A stretch of 39,820 nucleotides of DNA from Verrucomicrobia bacterium UBA7008 (GTDB lineage Bacteria > Verrucomicrobiota > Kiritimatiellia > RFP12 > UBA1067). The translations under genes were made by a program, and so were the position numbers. Numbering within the stretch: the stretch's first letter is position 1; the number at the start of each line of letters is the position of its first letter. Below the pieces are notes generated by a model that saw nothing but the letters and a program-made list of their open reading frames with translations, had not been told where the DNA came from and did no database searches. Below, piece after piece: positions 1 through 7,653 of this stretch. Where the stretch lies: the NCBI GenBank assembly GCA_002449695.1, contig DJXI01000093.1, positions 1 through 39,820 on the forward strand, written 5' to 3'.

Positions 1-34
1 GACAGTTGAGAGTTGAGAATGGAGAGTGGAGAGT
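1..34. repeat. Heptanucleotide tandem repeat, consensus GAGAGTK (copy 1)
   Basis: This stretch can be parsed as degenerate 7-bp units (GAGAGTT, GAGAATG, GAGAGTG, GAGAGTT). Bases 4-34 are identical to 10594-10624 inside the GH3 gene at 8718, and a related array lies at 4677-4734. In the open + frame it reads LRVENGEWRV, the same frame and peptide as in the GH3 gene. It touches the window edge, so the full array length is unknown. Confidence 0.8.
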
Positions 35-206
35 TGGAAGGGAGCGGATCGTCCATGCAGTGACAAACGATTTTTCCCGTGCCATCCTGCCGACACTCTC
101 GATGGCTGAGCGTTTTGCCATTATCTCAAACGTTGCAGAACGCGCTTGCTTGACGGCGACGGAACGGGCCATATTGCAATCTCTGGCAAATGACCGGGAA
201 GATTGA
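3..206 (+). CDS. Unrecognised short protein or C-terminal tail of an upstream gene
   Basis: I do not recognise this ORF. The frame is open from the window edge through the heptamer repeat and ends with TGA at 204-206, so it may be the last ~67 residues of a gene starting outside the window. It could also be an independent small ORF starting at GTG 60 (VTNDFSRAIL...) or ATG 102 (MAERFAIISN...). The tail after the repeat is Ala/Leu/Glu-rich and looks helical (MAERFAIISNVAERACLTAT), with no motif I can name. No clear ribosome binding site precedes either internal start. Confidence 0.35.
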   Translation, partial: QLRVENGEWRVGRERIVHAVTNDFSRAILPTLSMAERFAIISNVAERACLTATERAILQSLANDRED

Positions 207-285
207 GAATGGCCAGACTCGCATGCGTGTGGATGTGCGGTCGTGTCGTGCCCGAAACATGCGCGGATGTGATATACTACCCGAC
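207..285 (+). promoter_or_regulatory. Promoter of the AraC-type gene, copied from trxB
   Basis: The -10 box TATACT is at 273-278, followed by exactly 7 nt and then ATG at 286. No convincing -35 hexamer is visible. The stretch from 271 through about 360 aligns without gaps to 13449-13538, the promoter and first ~25 codons of trxB, at roughly three quarters identity by eye. Transcription would be expected to start at or next to the ATG, giving a leaderless mRNA. Confidence 0.6.
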
Positions 286-1254
286 ATGGAAAATTGCGTC
301 GTCATCGGATCGAGATCGGCCGGGCGGACCGTCGGCAGTGCCGCCGTGCGCGCGAAGGGCGCGGCGGGCGGTGTGATGAAGTCGTTTCCGCAGTATGTCC
401 AGACGGCGGAGACGCGCGTCGTCGACCTGACGCCGGACGGTGTCGACGCCCTGCCGGTCCTCGGCGAGCACAAGTACAAGCAGGCGGGCGGCGGCACGCG
501 GCCGCACATCCACCCGGGGATGATCGAGATCATCTGCTGCCGGCGCGGCGCCAACCTGGCGTTCGACAGCAAGGGCCAGACGGTGCGCTTCCCCCCGGGG
601 ACCGTGTTCGTGGCCCAGCCGGAAACGCCCCATTTCCTGCGGCGCTATCCCAAGAGCCTGTCAACCGTGTGGATCTGGTTCCGCCTCCCGAAGAAGGGCG
701 AGAGCGTGCTGGGCCTCTCGCCGGAGGAAACGGCCTGGCTCGTCGGCCGGCTGCGGAAGATGCCGGTGCGATTCGACGCCTCGGACGCCGTGAAGCAGTC
801 GTTCCGCCGGCTGTGGCACCTGTATGACACCGCGCCGTACGGAACGATCGAGCGCCGGCTGACGCTGCGCCACGCGGCGATGTGCCTGCTGATCGATCTG
901 GTCGAATCGTCGTCGGAGAAGAAGGCCGATACGTCGTCCGTCCGCTTCGAGGCGCTGGTCGAGGAGATGCGGCGCGATCCGTCGCGCGCCTGCAATCTGG
1001 ACGAGCTGGCCGGCCGCGCCGCGATGTCGGTCGCGAAGCTCACCGTCTGCTTCCGCCGTCACACGGGTCTGCCGCCGCATGCGTTCCTCATGTTCTGCCG
1101 CATCGCGAAGGCGAAAGAGCTCCTGACCGGCACGGACCGGAGTATCGGGTCGATCGCCCGCGAGCTGGGCTATTCGTCGGCGCAGCATTTCGCGACGCAG
1201 TTCCGCCGCGAGACCGGCCAGGCGCCGTACGAATGGCGGAAGACGCACGCCTGA
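286..1254 (+). CDS. AraC-family transcriptional regulator with a TrxB-derived N-terminal extension
   Basis: This is a sugar-responsive type activator or repressor: an N-terminal cupin-like ligand domain (core RPHIHPGMIEI, then FPPGTVFVAQPETPHFL) followed by two helix-turn-helix motifs at the C-terminus (NLDELAGRAAMSVAKLTVCF and SIGSIARELGYSSAQHFATQ). From ATG 286 it has 322 residues. From the internal ATG 376 (MKSFPQYV) it has 292, the usual AraC length. The first 30 codons from 286 are a degenerate copy of the start of trxB, kept in frame (MENCVVIGSRSAG against MENLVIIGSGPAG). Neither start has a ribosome binding site. The 286 start fits leaderless expression and 376 fits the family boundary. 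It probably controls the glycan genes immediately downstream; that is inferred from position only. Confidence 0.85.
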   Translation: MENCVVIGSRSAGRTVGSAAVRAKGAAGGVMKSFPQYVQTAETRVVDLTPDGVDALPVLGEHKYKQAGGGTRPHIHPGMIEIICCRRGANLAFDSKGQTVRFPPGTVFVAQPETPHFLRRYPKSLSTVWIWFRLPKKGESVLGLSPEETAWLVGRLRKMPVRFDASDAVKQSFRRLWHLYDTAPYGTIERRLTLRHAAMCLLIDLVESSSEKKADTSSVRFEALVEEMRRDPSRACNLDELAGRAAMSVAKLTVCFRRHTGLPPHAFLMFCRIAKAKELLTGTDRSIGSIARELGYSSAQHFATQFRRETGQAPYEWRKTHA

Positions 1255-1255
1255 C

Positions 1256-1271
1256 GCCGCCGCGCGGCGGC
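1256..1271. terminator. Perfect 16-bp GC palindrome after the AraC-type gene
   Basis: The sequence gccgccgcgcggcggc is self-complementary and lies directly after the stop codon. A loosely T-rich stretch (gttcgttttct) follows about 12 bp later. It could act as a weak terminator, but it has no loop and no adjacent U-tract. Confidence 0.3.
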
Positions 1272-1333
1272 GCGGCCGGGCGTGTTCGTTTTCTGATGAT
1301 TGTAAGATTATGTACCTTTTTCTCTCGCCGTTG

Positions 1334-1361
1334 TGCTACAATATTCGACAACGGAGGGGAG
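1334..1361 (+). promoter_or_regulatory. Promoter and Shine-Dalgarno for the aldolase-fusion operon
   Basis: An extended -10 element (TGC TACAAT, 1334-1342) is followed by a strong ribosome binding site, GGAGGGGAG at 1353-1361, just before ATG 1363. A matching -35 box is not obvious. The surrounding ~60 bp is AT-richer than the flanking genes. The ribosome binding site decides the start at 1363 over the in-frame upstream start at 1333. Confidence 0.55.
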
Positions 1362-1362
1362 C

Positions 1363-2385
1363 ATGAACTTAAACAGAAGAGAGTTTCTGGCCATGGGCGC
1401 GAGCGCCGCCGTCGCGGGCGGCCTGGCCGAAGAGCTGGAGGGCCTGCGGCCGGCCGCCGCGTCGTTTCGCGTGCCGGAGGGCCGGGAGTTTGAAGGCATG
1501 GCGGGCGCGTACGCCGCGCTGGTGACGCCCTATCGGCAAGACGGATCGCTCAACGAGGAGATGATCGAGCGGCTGGTCGAGTTCGGCCTGGCGAACGGGC
1601 TCAGGGGCTTCTATCTGACGGGTTCGACGGGCGAGGGATTCCTGCTGTCGGCGGACGAGCGCGTGCGCGTGTACGAGCGCGCGGTGAAGGCCGCCCGCGG
1701 CCGCGCCAAGCTGATCGCGCACGTCGGCTGCGTGTCGACGGACGAGGCCGTGAGCCTCGCGCGCCGCGCGGCGAAGGCGGGCGTGGACTGGGTCTCGTCC
1801 GTGGCGCCCGTCTACTTCGGGCAGAACTTCGACGCCGCCTTCGCGCACTACCGCGCGATCGCCGGCGCGACGGATCTGCCGTTCATGATCTACTCCGTCG
1901 GCGCGCAGGTCGTGCCGGACCGCGACGTGCGGTTCTTCGAGATTCCGAACGTCAAGGGCATGAAGTACACCGGCTACGCCTACTGGACCGTCAAGGAGCT
2001 CCGGCGGCGCCTGCCCAAGCCTGCGATCTTCTTCGCCGGCGCGGACGAGCAGGAGCTGTGCGCGTTCGCCTACGGCGACACGTTCAGCGGCTGCATCGGC
2101 ACGACGGACAACATGATCCCCGCGCACCACGCGCGCATCTGCGCGCTCGCCGCCGAAGGGCGCTTCGCCGAGGCGCAGCCGCTGATGGACGACGTCGTGC
2201 GGTTCGTCGATCTGGTCGTCTCCGCGCCGAACGCCTCCTACTGGAAGAGCGTCATGCGCTACATCGGGCTTGACTGCGGGCCCGCGCGCTCGCCCGCCGG
2301 CCAGCCGCTGAGCGAGGCGGACTATCAGGCGTACGCCGCGAAGATCGACGCGCTCGGCTTTATTGAAAGGAGAGACAATGCCTAG
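1363..2385 (+). CDS. Tat-exported N-acetylneuraminate lyase / DHDPS-family aldolase
   Basis: This is a class I aldolase of the DapA/NanA family, which cleaves or forms 2-keto acids such as N-acetylneuraminate through a Schiff base. Visible residues: GSTGE at 87-91 (sialate-lyase type carboxylate-binding loop), a Tyr at 177 (MIYSVG) and the Schiff-base Lys at 201 (VKGMKYTG). The protein has 340 residues, about 45 more than NanA. The excess is an N-terminal twin-arginine signal (NRREFLAMG followed by an Ala-rich stretch), so it is probably exported. That is unusual for this normally cytoplasmic family. The last 8 nt overlap the next gene (ATGCCTAG), so the two are translationally coupled. The neighbouring NanQ-like, sialidase-like and sialate O-acetylesterase functions favour sialic acid or a related nonulosonate as substrate, but DHDPS-family specificity cannot be fixed from sequence alone. 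Confidence 0.85.
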   Translation: MNLNRREFLAMGASAAVAGGLAEELEGLRPAAASFRVPEGREFEGMAGAYAALVTPYRQDGSLNEEMIERLVEFGLANGLRGFYLTGSTGEGFLLSADERVRVYERAVKAARGRAKLIAHVGCVSTDEAVSLARRAAKAGVDWVSSVAPVYFGQNFDAAFAHYRAIAGATDLPFMIYSVGAQVVPDRDVRFFEIPNVKGMKYTGYAYWTVKELRRRLPKPAIFFAGADEQELCAFAYGDTFSGCIGTTDNMIPAHHARICALAAEGRFAEAQPLMDDVVRFVDLVVSAPNASYWKSVMRYIGLDCGPARSPAGQPLSEADYQAYAAKIDALGFIERRDNA

Positions 2386-5300
2386 CCGCGGATTCGCCCT
2401 CGCGCTCGCGCTTGCGCTTGCGGGGCTTCCCGCGCGGCCGGTCGCGGCGGCGGACGCGTGTCCTTCCGTCGTCGTCGCGCCCGTAGCCGAGGCGGCGCGG
2501 CTCTTCGCGCTCAATCCGCACCTTGAAAAGGCGTTCGCGTTTCTGGACCGTCCCGATCTGAACACCCTTGCGCCGGGCCGCTACGAGATCGACGGCTCGA
2601 ACTGCTGGGCGAATGTGTTCGACGCCACGCTCAAGCCGTGGACCGACGACAATCTCTTCGAGGCGCATCATGCGTACATCGACGTGCATGTGCCGCTGTC
2701 CGGGCCGGAAACGCTGGGGTCGATGATTCCGCCGCGGGAAACGGCGCAGCGCTTCCTGCCGGACCGCGACATCGTCCTGTGGCGCGCCGCCGGCGAGCGC
2801 CTCGACGTCCGCCCGGGCGAATTCGCGGCCTTCTTCCCGCCGGACGGCGGTCACGCGCCCGGCCTGACCGACGGCGCGCCGCGCACGATCCGCAAGGTCG
2901 TGCTGAAAGTGCTGGCCAGTCCCGCGGCCGGTGTCGTCCGGACGCTCGACCTGCCGCCCGGCCCCGGCAACCCGCGCAACAGCGAAGGCGCGTTCCTGCC
3001 GCTCCGGGACGGACGGATCCTGTTCGCGTACTCGCGCTACTGCGGCGAATCCAAGTCGGACCACGCCGCCGCCGAGATCGCCGCGCGGTATTCGTCCGAC
3101 AACGGCGCCACCTGGTCCGACACGGACGAGATCATCGTCCGCAATCCGGGCGGGATGAACGTGATGAGCGTCAGCCTCCTGCGGCTCACGAGCGGCGAGA
3201 TCGCGCTTTTCTATCTCGTCAAGAATTCGCTCGCCGACTGCCGTCCCGTCCTGCGCCGCTCGTTCGACGAAGGGCGCACCTGGAGCGAGCCGGTCGCGTG
3301 CATCACCGACGAGATCGCCTACTACGTCCTCAACAACGACCGCGTCATCCAGCTGCGCGACGGGCGGCTCCTCTTCGCCGTGTCGAAGCACATGTTCCCG
3401 GACGGCCAGTTCGACAACACCGGCACCGTCCTGACGTATGCGTCCGACGACAACGGCGCGACATGGCGACGCGGCGGCGGCGTTCTCACCGTCCGCGGCG
3501 CGGACGGCCGCACCTTTGCCGCCCAGGAGCCGGGCGTCGTGGAATGCACGGACGGAAGCGTGCTCCTCTGGATCCGCACGAACGCCGGCTGCCAGTATTT
3601 CAGCCGTTCGACCGACCGCGGCGACACGTGGAGCGAACCTGCGCCCTCGCCGCTCGTCTCGCCGCTTTCCCCGGCGAGCATCAAGCGTCTGCCGACGGGC
3701 GACCTGCTGGCGCTCTGGAACGATCACGGCGCGCGCCCCGAGATGAAGACGCACCGTCCGACGGAACACGTGTGGGCGAACGGCTGGCGCTCGCCGCTCG
3801 CCGCTGCGCTCTCCTCCGACGACGGGCGCACCTGGCACGGCGTCAAGATGGTCGAGGACGATCCGAACGGCTGGTTCTGCTACACGGCGATCCAGCCGCT
3901 GGACGACGGAACGGTGCTGCTCGGCTACTGCGCCTACGACATGCTCGCGCACGCGCGTCTCGTCAAGATTCCGCTCGACTGGTTCTACGGCCATTCCGCG
4001 CTGTCGCGCCGCGCCGCCGCCGACGGGCTCGTGCTGCTCAAGAACAACGGCGCGCTGCCGCTCGCGCCCGGTTCGACCCTTGCGCTGTTCGGCGCGACGG
4101 ACGGCCTGAAGCCGGGCGGAGGTGGCTCGTCCGGCGTCAACGCCGTCCGCCGCGTCATGCTGACGGACGGGCTCGCCGAAGCCGGTTTCACGATCGACCC
4201 CGCCTGCCGCGAAACGGCCGTGTTCGTCGTTGTCCGCGACGCACTGGAGGGCGAAGATTCCCCGGACGACGCCTACTCGTTCACGGACGCCGAGCGTGCC
4301 GCGCTCGCGGAGATCAAGGCCGCCGGCTTCAAGCGCATCATCGCGCTCTGCGGCGGCGGTCACGTCTTCAATCTGAAACCGCTGGCGGACGACGCGGCCG
4401 TGGACGCCATCCTCTGGGCGTGGTACCCCGGCGGCGAGGGCGGCGCGGCGATCGGCGACGTCCTTTCGGGCAAGGTCAATCCGTCGGGCCGTCTGGCGGA
4501 GACGATTGCCGAAAGGGTCGACGACTATCCGACGCATCGCGGCTGGCGGGAGTCGCGCTGGTACGTGCCGTACGAGGAAGGCATCTTCGTCGGCTACCGC
4601 TATTTCGAGACGATTCCCGGCGCGGCGGACAAGGTGGTCTATCCGTTCGGGCACGGGCTGAGCTACACGACGTGGGGAGTTGAGAGTGGAGAGTTGAGAG
4701 TGGAGAATGAGGGGACGGGCGTTGAGAATGGAAAGGTGAGCGTGGCGGTGCGCGTGACGAATACGGGCACGGTCGCGGGGAAGCGGAGCGTCCTGTGCTA
4801 TACATCGCTGGAAGGCGGAAGGGCGGAGCATCCCGCGCGCGAACTCAGGGCCTACGCGAAAACGCGTCTGCTGCAGCCCGGCGAAAGCGAGACGGTGACG
4901 CTCGCGTTCCCGCAGAGCGACCTCGCGTTCTTCGACGATGACGAGACGTCCCCGACCGTCGGCGCGTGGATTCTGGACAAGGGGCGCTATTCTGTCTTTG
5001 TCGGCGGCTCCGTCCGCGACGCGGTGGAAGTCGGTTCGTTCGACGTGCCGCAGGAGAAGGTGCTGGCCGCGCCCGGGCTCAAGCTGCAGGCCGACCGTCT
5101 GGCGCGGCGACTCAAGGCCGACGGCACCTTCCAGACGCTCCACACGATCTACCCCGGCCACGTGGAAGAGCCGCGGCTCGTGCCGGTGCGGACGAACGCC
5201 CTCGACACGGTTGCGGTGACGCTCTTCGATGTGGCCGACGGCCGCGCGACGCTCGACGACCTGCTGGACGGCATGTCGCTTCAGGAGATGCTGCACCTCC

Positions 5301-6169
5301 TGTTCGGCCATCTGCGCGAGGATCCGGCCGGGACCGGCTCCATCGGCGCGCTGGAGAAGTTCGGCATCTCCGCCGTGCAGACGTGCGACGGTCCGGCGGG
5401 CGTCCGCCGCGAGGCGCCGTCCACCTTCTTCCCGTGCGCGGCGCTGCTCGCCTGCACGTTCGACGCGCCGCTCATCCGCGACATCGGCGCGGCGATCGGC
5501 AACGAGGCGGCGGAGGCCGGGTTCGACCTGCTGCTCGCGCCCGGCATGTGCATCCACCGCCATCCGCTGTGCGGGCGCAACTTCGAGTATTTCAGCGAAG
5601 ATCCGCTCGTCTCCGGCGTCGCGGCGGCGGCGTATGTCCGCGGCGTGCAGAGCCGGGGCGTCGGCGCGACGCTCAAGCACTTTGCCGGAAACGGACGCGA
5701 AACGACGCGGCGCATCCAGAAGGACGTCGTCTCGGAGCGCGCCTTCCGCGAAATCTACCTGCGCGGCTTCGAGCGGGCCGTCAAGGACGCCGCGCCCTGG
5801 GCCGTCATGACGAGCTACAACGGCGTCAACGGCTACAACGCGGGCGAGAACTACGGGCTCGTCACCGGCATCCTGCGCGACGAGTGGGGCTACAGGGGCC
5901 TCGCGATCACCGACTGGCTCACGACGATCCCCATGTGGCGCGAGATCGGCGCCGGCAACGACGTGAAGATGCCCAAGGACATCGAGGACACGAACCGCAA
6001 CATGCTCAAGCGCGGCGACGCCGTCGACGAGGCGCTCTTCGCCTACAACCGCTGCTATCTGTCGCTCACGCGCATCCGCGAGAGCGCCAGACGCGTGTGC
6101 GAGCTTGTCCTGAAGTCCAACCGATTTGCACGCGACCGCGCCCGGCGGTCATCGCCAACCAACCCGTGA
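2378..6169 (+). CDS. Three-module secreted fusion: YhcH/NanQ + sialidase-like + domain-swapped GH3
   Basis: A 1263-residue protein with a signal peptide (ALALALALAGLPARPVAAAD). Residues ~20-190 match the YhcH/NanQ/EbgC family (EAHHAYIDVHVPLSG, FAAFFPPDGGHAPG, RKVVLKV), known for sialic acid anomer conversion. Residues ~190-540 are a BNR-type propeller with five Asp boxes (SSDNGATWS, SFDEGRTWS, SDDNGATWR, STDRGDTWS, SSDDGRTWH). The RIP motif of classical GH33 is absent, so sialidase activity is likely but unproven. Residues ~540-1255 are GH3 in reversed order: the C-terminal sandwich (GLVLLKNNGALPL ... FPFGHGLSYTTW) and fibronectin-III-like domain come first, then the catalytic barrel with LKHFAGNGRE and nucleophile Asp1179 (AITDWL). 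The start is ATG 2378, preceded by GGAG at 2369, not the upstream TTG. A heptamer-repeat insert lies at residues ~767-786. Confidence 0.85.
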   Translation: MPSRGFALALALALAGLPARPVAAADACPSVVVAPVAEAARLFALNPHLEKAFAFLDRPDLNTLAPGRYEIDGSNCWANVFDATLKPWTDDNLFEAHHAYIDVHVPLSGPETLGSMIPPRETAQRFLPDRDIVLWRAAGERLDVRPGEFAAFFPPDGGHAPGLTDGAPRTIRKVVLKVLASPAAGVVRTLDLPPGPGNPRNSEGAFLPLRDGRILFAYSRYCGESKSDHAAAEIAARYSSDNGATWSDTDEIIVRNPGGMNVMSVSLLRLTSGEIALFYLVKNSLADCRPVLRRSFDEGRTWSEPVACITDEIAYYVLNNDRVIQLRDGRLLFAVSKHMFPDGQFDNTGTVLTYASDDNGATWRRGGGVLTVRGADGRTFAAQEPGVVECTDGSVLLWIRTNAGCQYFSRSTDRGDTWSEPAPSPLVSPLSPASIKRLPTGDLLALWNDHGARPEMKTHRPTEHVWANGWRSPLAAALSSDDGRTWHGVKMVEDDPNGWFCYTAIQPLDDGTVLLGYCAYDMLAHARLVKIPLDWFYGHSALSRRAAADGLVLLKNNGALPLAPGSTLALFGATDGLKPGGGGSSGVNAVRRVMLTDGLAEAGFTIDPACRETAVFVVVRDALEGEDSPDDAYSFTDAERAALAEIKAAGFKRIIALCGGGHVFNLKPLADDAAVDAILWAWYPGGEGGAAIGDVLSGKVNPSGRLAETIAERVDDYPTHRGWRESRWYVPYEEGIFVGYRYFETIPGAADKVVYPFGHGLSYTTWGVESGELRVENEGTGVENGKVSVAVRVTNTGTVAGKRSVLCYTSLEGGRAEHPARELRAYAKTRLLQPGESETVTLAFPQSDLAFFDDDETSPTVGAWILDKGRYSVFVGGSVRDAVEVGSFDVPQEKVLAAPGLKLQADRLARRLKADGTFQTLHTIYPGHVEEPRLVPVRTNALDTVAVTLFDVADGRATLDDLLDGMSLQEMLHLLFGHLREDPAGTGSIGALEKFGISAVQTCDGPAGVRREAPSTFFPCAALLACTFDAPLIRDIGAAIGNEAAEAGFDLLLAPGMCIHRHPLCGRNFEYFSEDPLVSGVAAAAYVRGVQSRGVGATLKHFAGNGRETTRRIQKDVVSERAFREIYLRGFERAVKDAAPWAVMTSYNGVNGYNAGENYGLVTGILRDEWGYRGLAITDWLTTIPMWREIGAGNDVKMPKDIEDTNRNMLKRGDAVDEALFAYNRCYLSLTRIRESARRVCELVLKSNRFARDRARRSSPTNP
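4677..4734. repeat. Heptanucleotide repeat inside the fusion gene (copy 2)
   Basis: Degenerate GAGAGTT/GAGAGTG units are read in frame as GVESGELRVENEGTGVENG. They lie exactly between the end of the GH3 C-terminal sandwich (GHGLSYTTW) and the first strand of the fibronectin-III-like domain (VSVAVRVTNTG). The AG-rich composition contrasts with the GC-rich coding sequence on both sides. The array contains TGA in other frames, so only one frame stays open. Confidence 0.85.
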
Positions 6170-6207
6170 CAAAAACACTTCTCAAGAAACAACAACAAGA
6201 CATAACC

Positions 6208-6216
6208 AGAAAGGAA
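6208..6216 (+). promoter_or_regulatory. Ribosome binding site of the LamG-like gene
   Basis: AGAAAGGAA lies 7 nt before ATG 6224, in an A-rich leader of about 50 nt (6170-6223) that separates this gene from the fusion gene. No promoter is obvious, so it may be co-transcribed. Confidence 0.55.
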
Positions 6217-6223
6217 CATCAAG

Positions 6224-7651
6224 ATGAAAACAAGACTCATCCCAATCCTGACTGCGGCCCTCGCGGCCGGCTCGACAATCACGGCATTCGCCGACTTGCC
6301 GCAGCTTGACTCCGCCAAGTTCGCCTACAAGTACGAGATGCTCAAGCTGCCGACGGCGGAGGACATCGACGGAAACGGCAAGAAGGACTTCACAGGCGAG
6401 GGAACATGGCTCACGCTCGGTACGAGTGCCAATGCCAATCTTGGAACCGCTTCCATGGTCATCACCGGAAGTCAGGCGCTCAAGGCTGATGCGGCGGCGG
6501 TCAATAGCGACGGTGATGTGTGGCGCGCCATGAATGCGACGGCTGGCGCGAACGGCACGGGCTACACCGTTGAGGCCCGCATCAAGGTCACGGAGAGCAC
6601 CGGATCAATCGGTGCCTTGGTTTTAAATGCGTCGACGGGCGACTCTGGCGTAAACTCTTGGCTTGTTTTCAAAACAAACGAAATTTCTTGGGGGCACAAT
6701 AAGAATGTCCAAACTATTACAAACATGGATGCAACAGCCTGGCATACTTACCGTATTGTCAGAGAACCCGGCACGACAGTACATTCAGTATGGATTGACG
6801 GTGTCCTTGTTAATGATAACTTAAGCAGCGGCATTGACGCGAGCATCAATAGAGTGTTTCTTGGCGCGGCCAACGCCAGCTACGCCGGCAAGGCCGAGGT
6901 CATGTGGCTCCGCTTCGACAAGGGCGCATACGCACCGCTTACGCCCGACGACAAGTCTCGTCGCAAGTCCTCGTCCGACTTCCCTGTTCAGTATGAAATG
7001 ACATCAAACGATGGCCGTTTTGCGACGGCTGGCAATGCCAAGCAGAGCGGAACCGAGTGGACTGCGTCCGTCGGAACTGATCCGATGGTTTCTCTGAACA
7101 ATTGGCTTTCGATGGATCCCAACGGCATTAATACGGCCTACTGGGTCACGAAAGATGCCGTCTGGAAATCCATCGTCACGCCGTCCACACCCTATACAGT
7201 TGAATTCCGCACGAAGATCAAGGACTGCAATATCGGCGGTATCGACCGCAGCTTGAATTTTCTGATTGGCACAAGCGGCCCGGTGGCCTCGTTGTTCGTC
7301 GGCACCTATACTGTTGAATGGCAGGTTGATGACAGCATGGGACACAATATCACTCTCGATGACACTTCGGACAACACCGATGCGTGGCATACGTTCCGCA
7401 TCACCTATTCAGGCGGGGGCCGCCATGCTTTCACTGTCTGGCGCGATGGCGTGAAAATCGGAGAAGATCTTGTCGATTGCACGAATTTCTATCAATATAA
7501 CAACAGCGATGCCTTGGCTATTGTGCGTTTTGGTGTTGTCAGCACGAAGACACATGGCGGCGAGTTCGACATCGACTATATCCGCTGGGACACCACGGGC
7601 GCGTATGACTGGAAGGAGCCGCGCAAGGGGTTGCAGATCAAGATCCGCTAA
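6224..7651 (+). CDS. Secreted protein with two LamG/concanavalin-like domains
   Basis: 475 residues with a clear Sec signal peptide (MKTRLIPILTAALAAGSTITAFA). Two related jelly-roll modules follow, residues ~30-235 and ~250-465. Each ends in the same pattern: AWHTYRIVR... VWIDGVLVND ... EVMWLRFDKG in the first and AWHTFRITY... VWRDGVKIGED ... FDIDYIRWD in the second. This is the usual signature of LamG-type carbohydrate-binding or accessory domains. No catalytic motif is seen. The middle part (about 6600-6850 and 7000-7500) has noticeably lower GC than its neighbours, suggesting relaxed codon use or acquisition. It follows the sialidase-like fusion by 54 nt and may bind the glycans that the fusion degrades. 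That role is inferred. Confidence 0.7.
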   Translation: MKTRLIPILTAALAAGSTITAFADLPQLDSAKFAYKYEMLKLPTAEDIDGNGKKDFTGEGTWLTLGTSANANLGTASMVITGSQALKADAAAVNSDGDVWRAMNATAGANGTGYTVEARIKVTESTGSIGALVLNASTGDSGVNSWLVFKTNEISWGHNKNVQTITNMDATAWHTYRIVREPGTTVHSVWIDGVLVNDNLSSGIDASINRVFLGAANASYAGKAEVMWLRFDKGAYAPLTPDDKSRRKSSSDFPVQYEMTSNDGRFATAGNAKQSGTEWTASVGTDPMVSLNNWLSMDPNGINTAYWVTKDAVWKSIVTPSTPYTVEFRTKIKDCNIGGIDRSLNFLIGTSGPVASLFVGTYTVEWQVDDSMGHNITLDDTSDNTDAWHTFRITYSGGGRHAFTVWRDGVKIGEDLVDCTNFYQYNNSDALAIVRFGVVSTKTHGGEFDIDYIRWDTTGAYDWKEPRKGLQIKIR

Positions 7652-7653
7652 TT

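Noticed and set aside
1..34. CRISPR-like repeat
   Set aside because: The units are 7 bp, directly tandem and degenerate, without spacers.
2950..3990. Classical GH33 sialidase assignment
   Set aside because: Five Asp boxes are present but the RIP motif is absent, so only 'sialidase-like' is supported.
2360..5680. 1106-codon antisense ORF opposite the fusion gene
   Set aside because: It is rich in Arg, Ala and Val with no domain, and it mirrors a convincing gene on the + strand. GC-rich DNA often leaves the complementary frame open.
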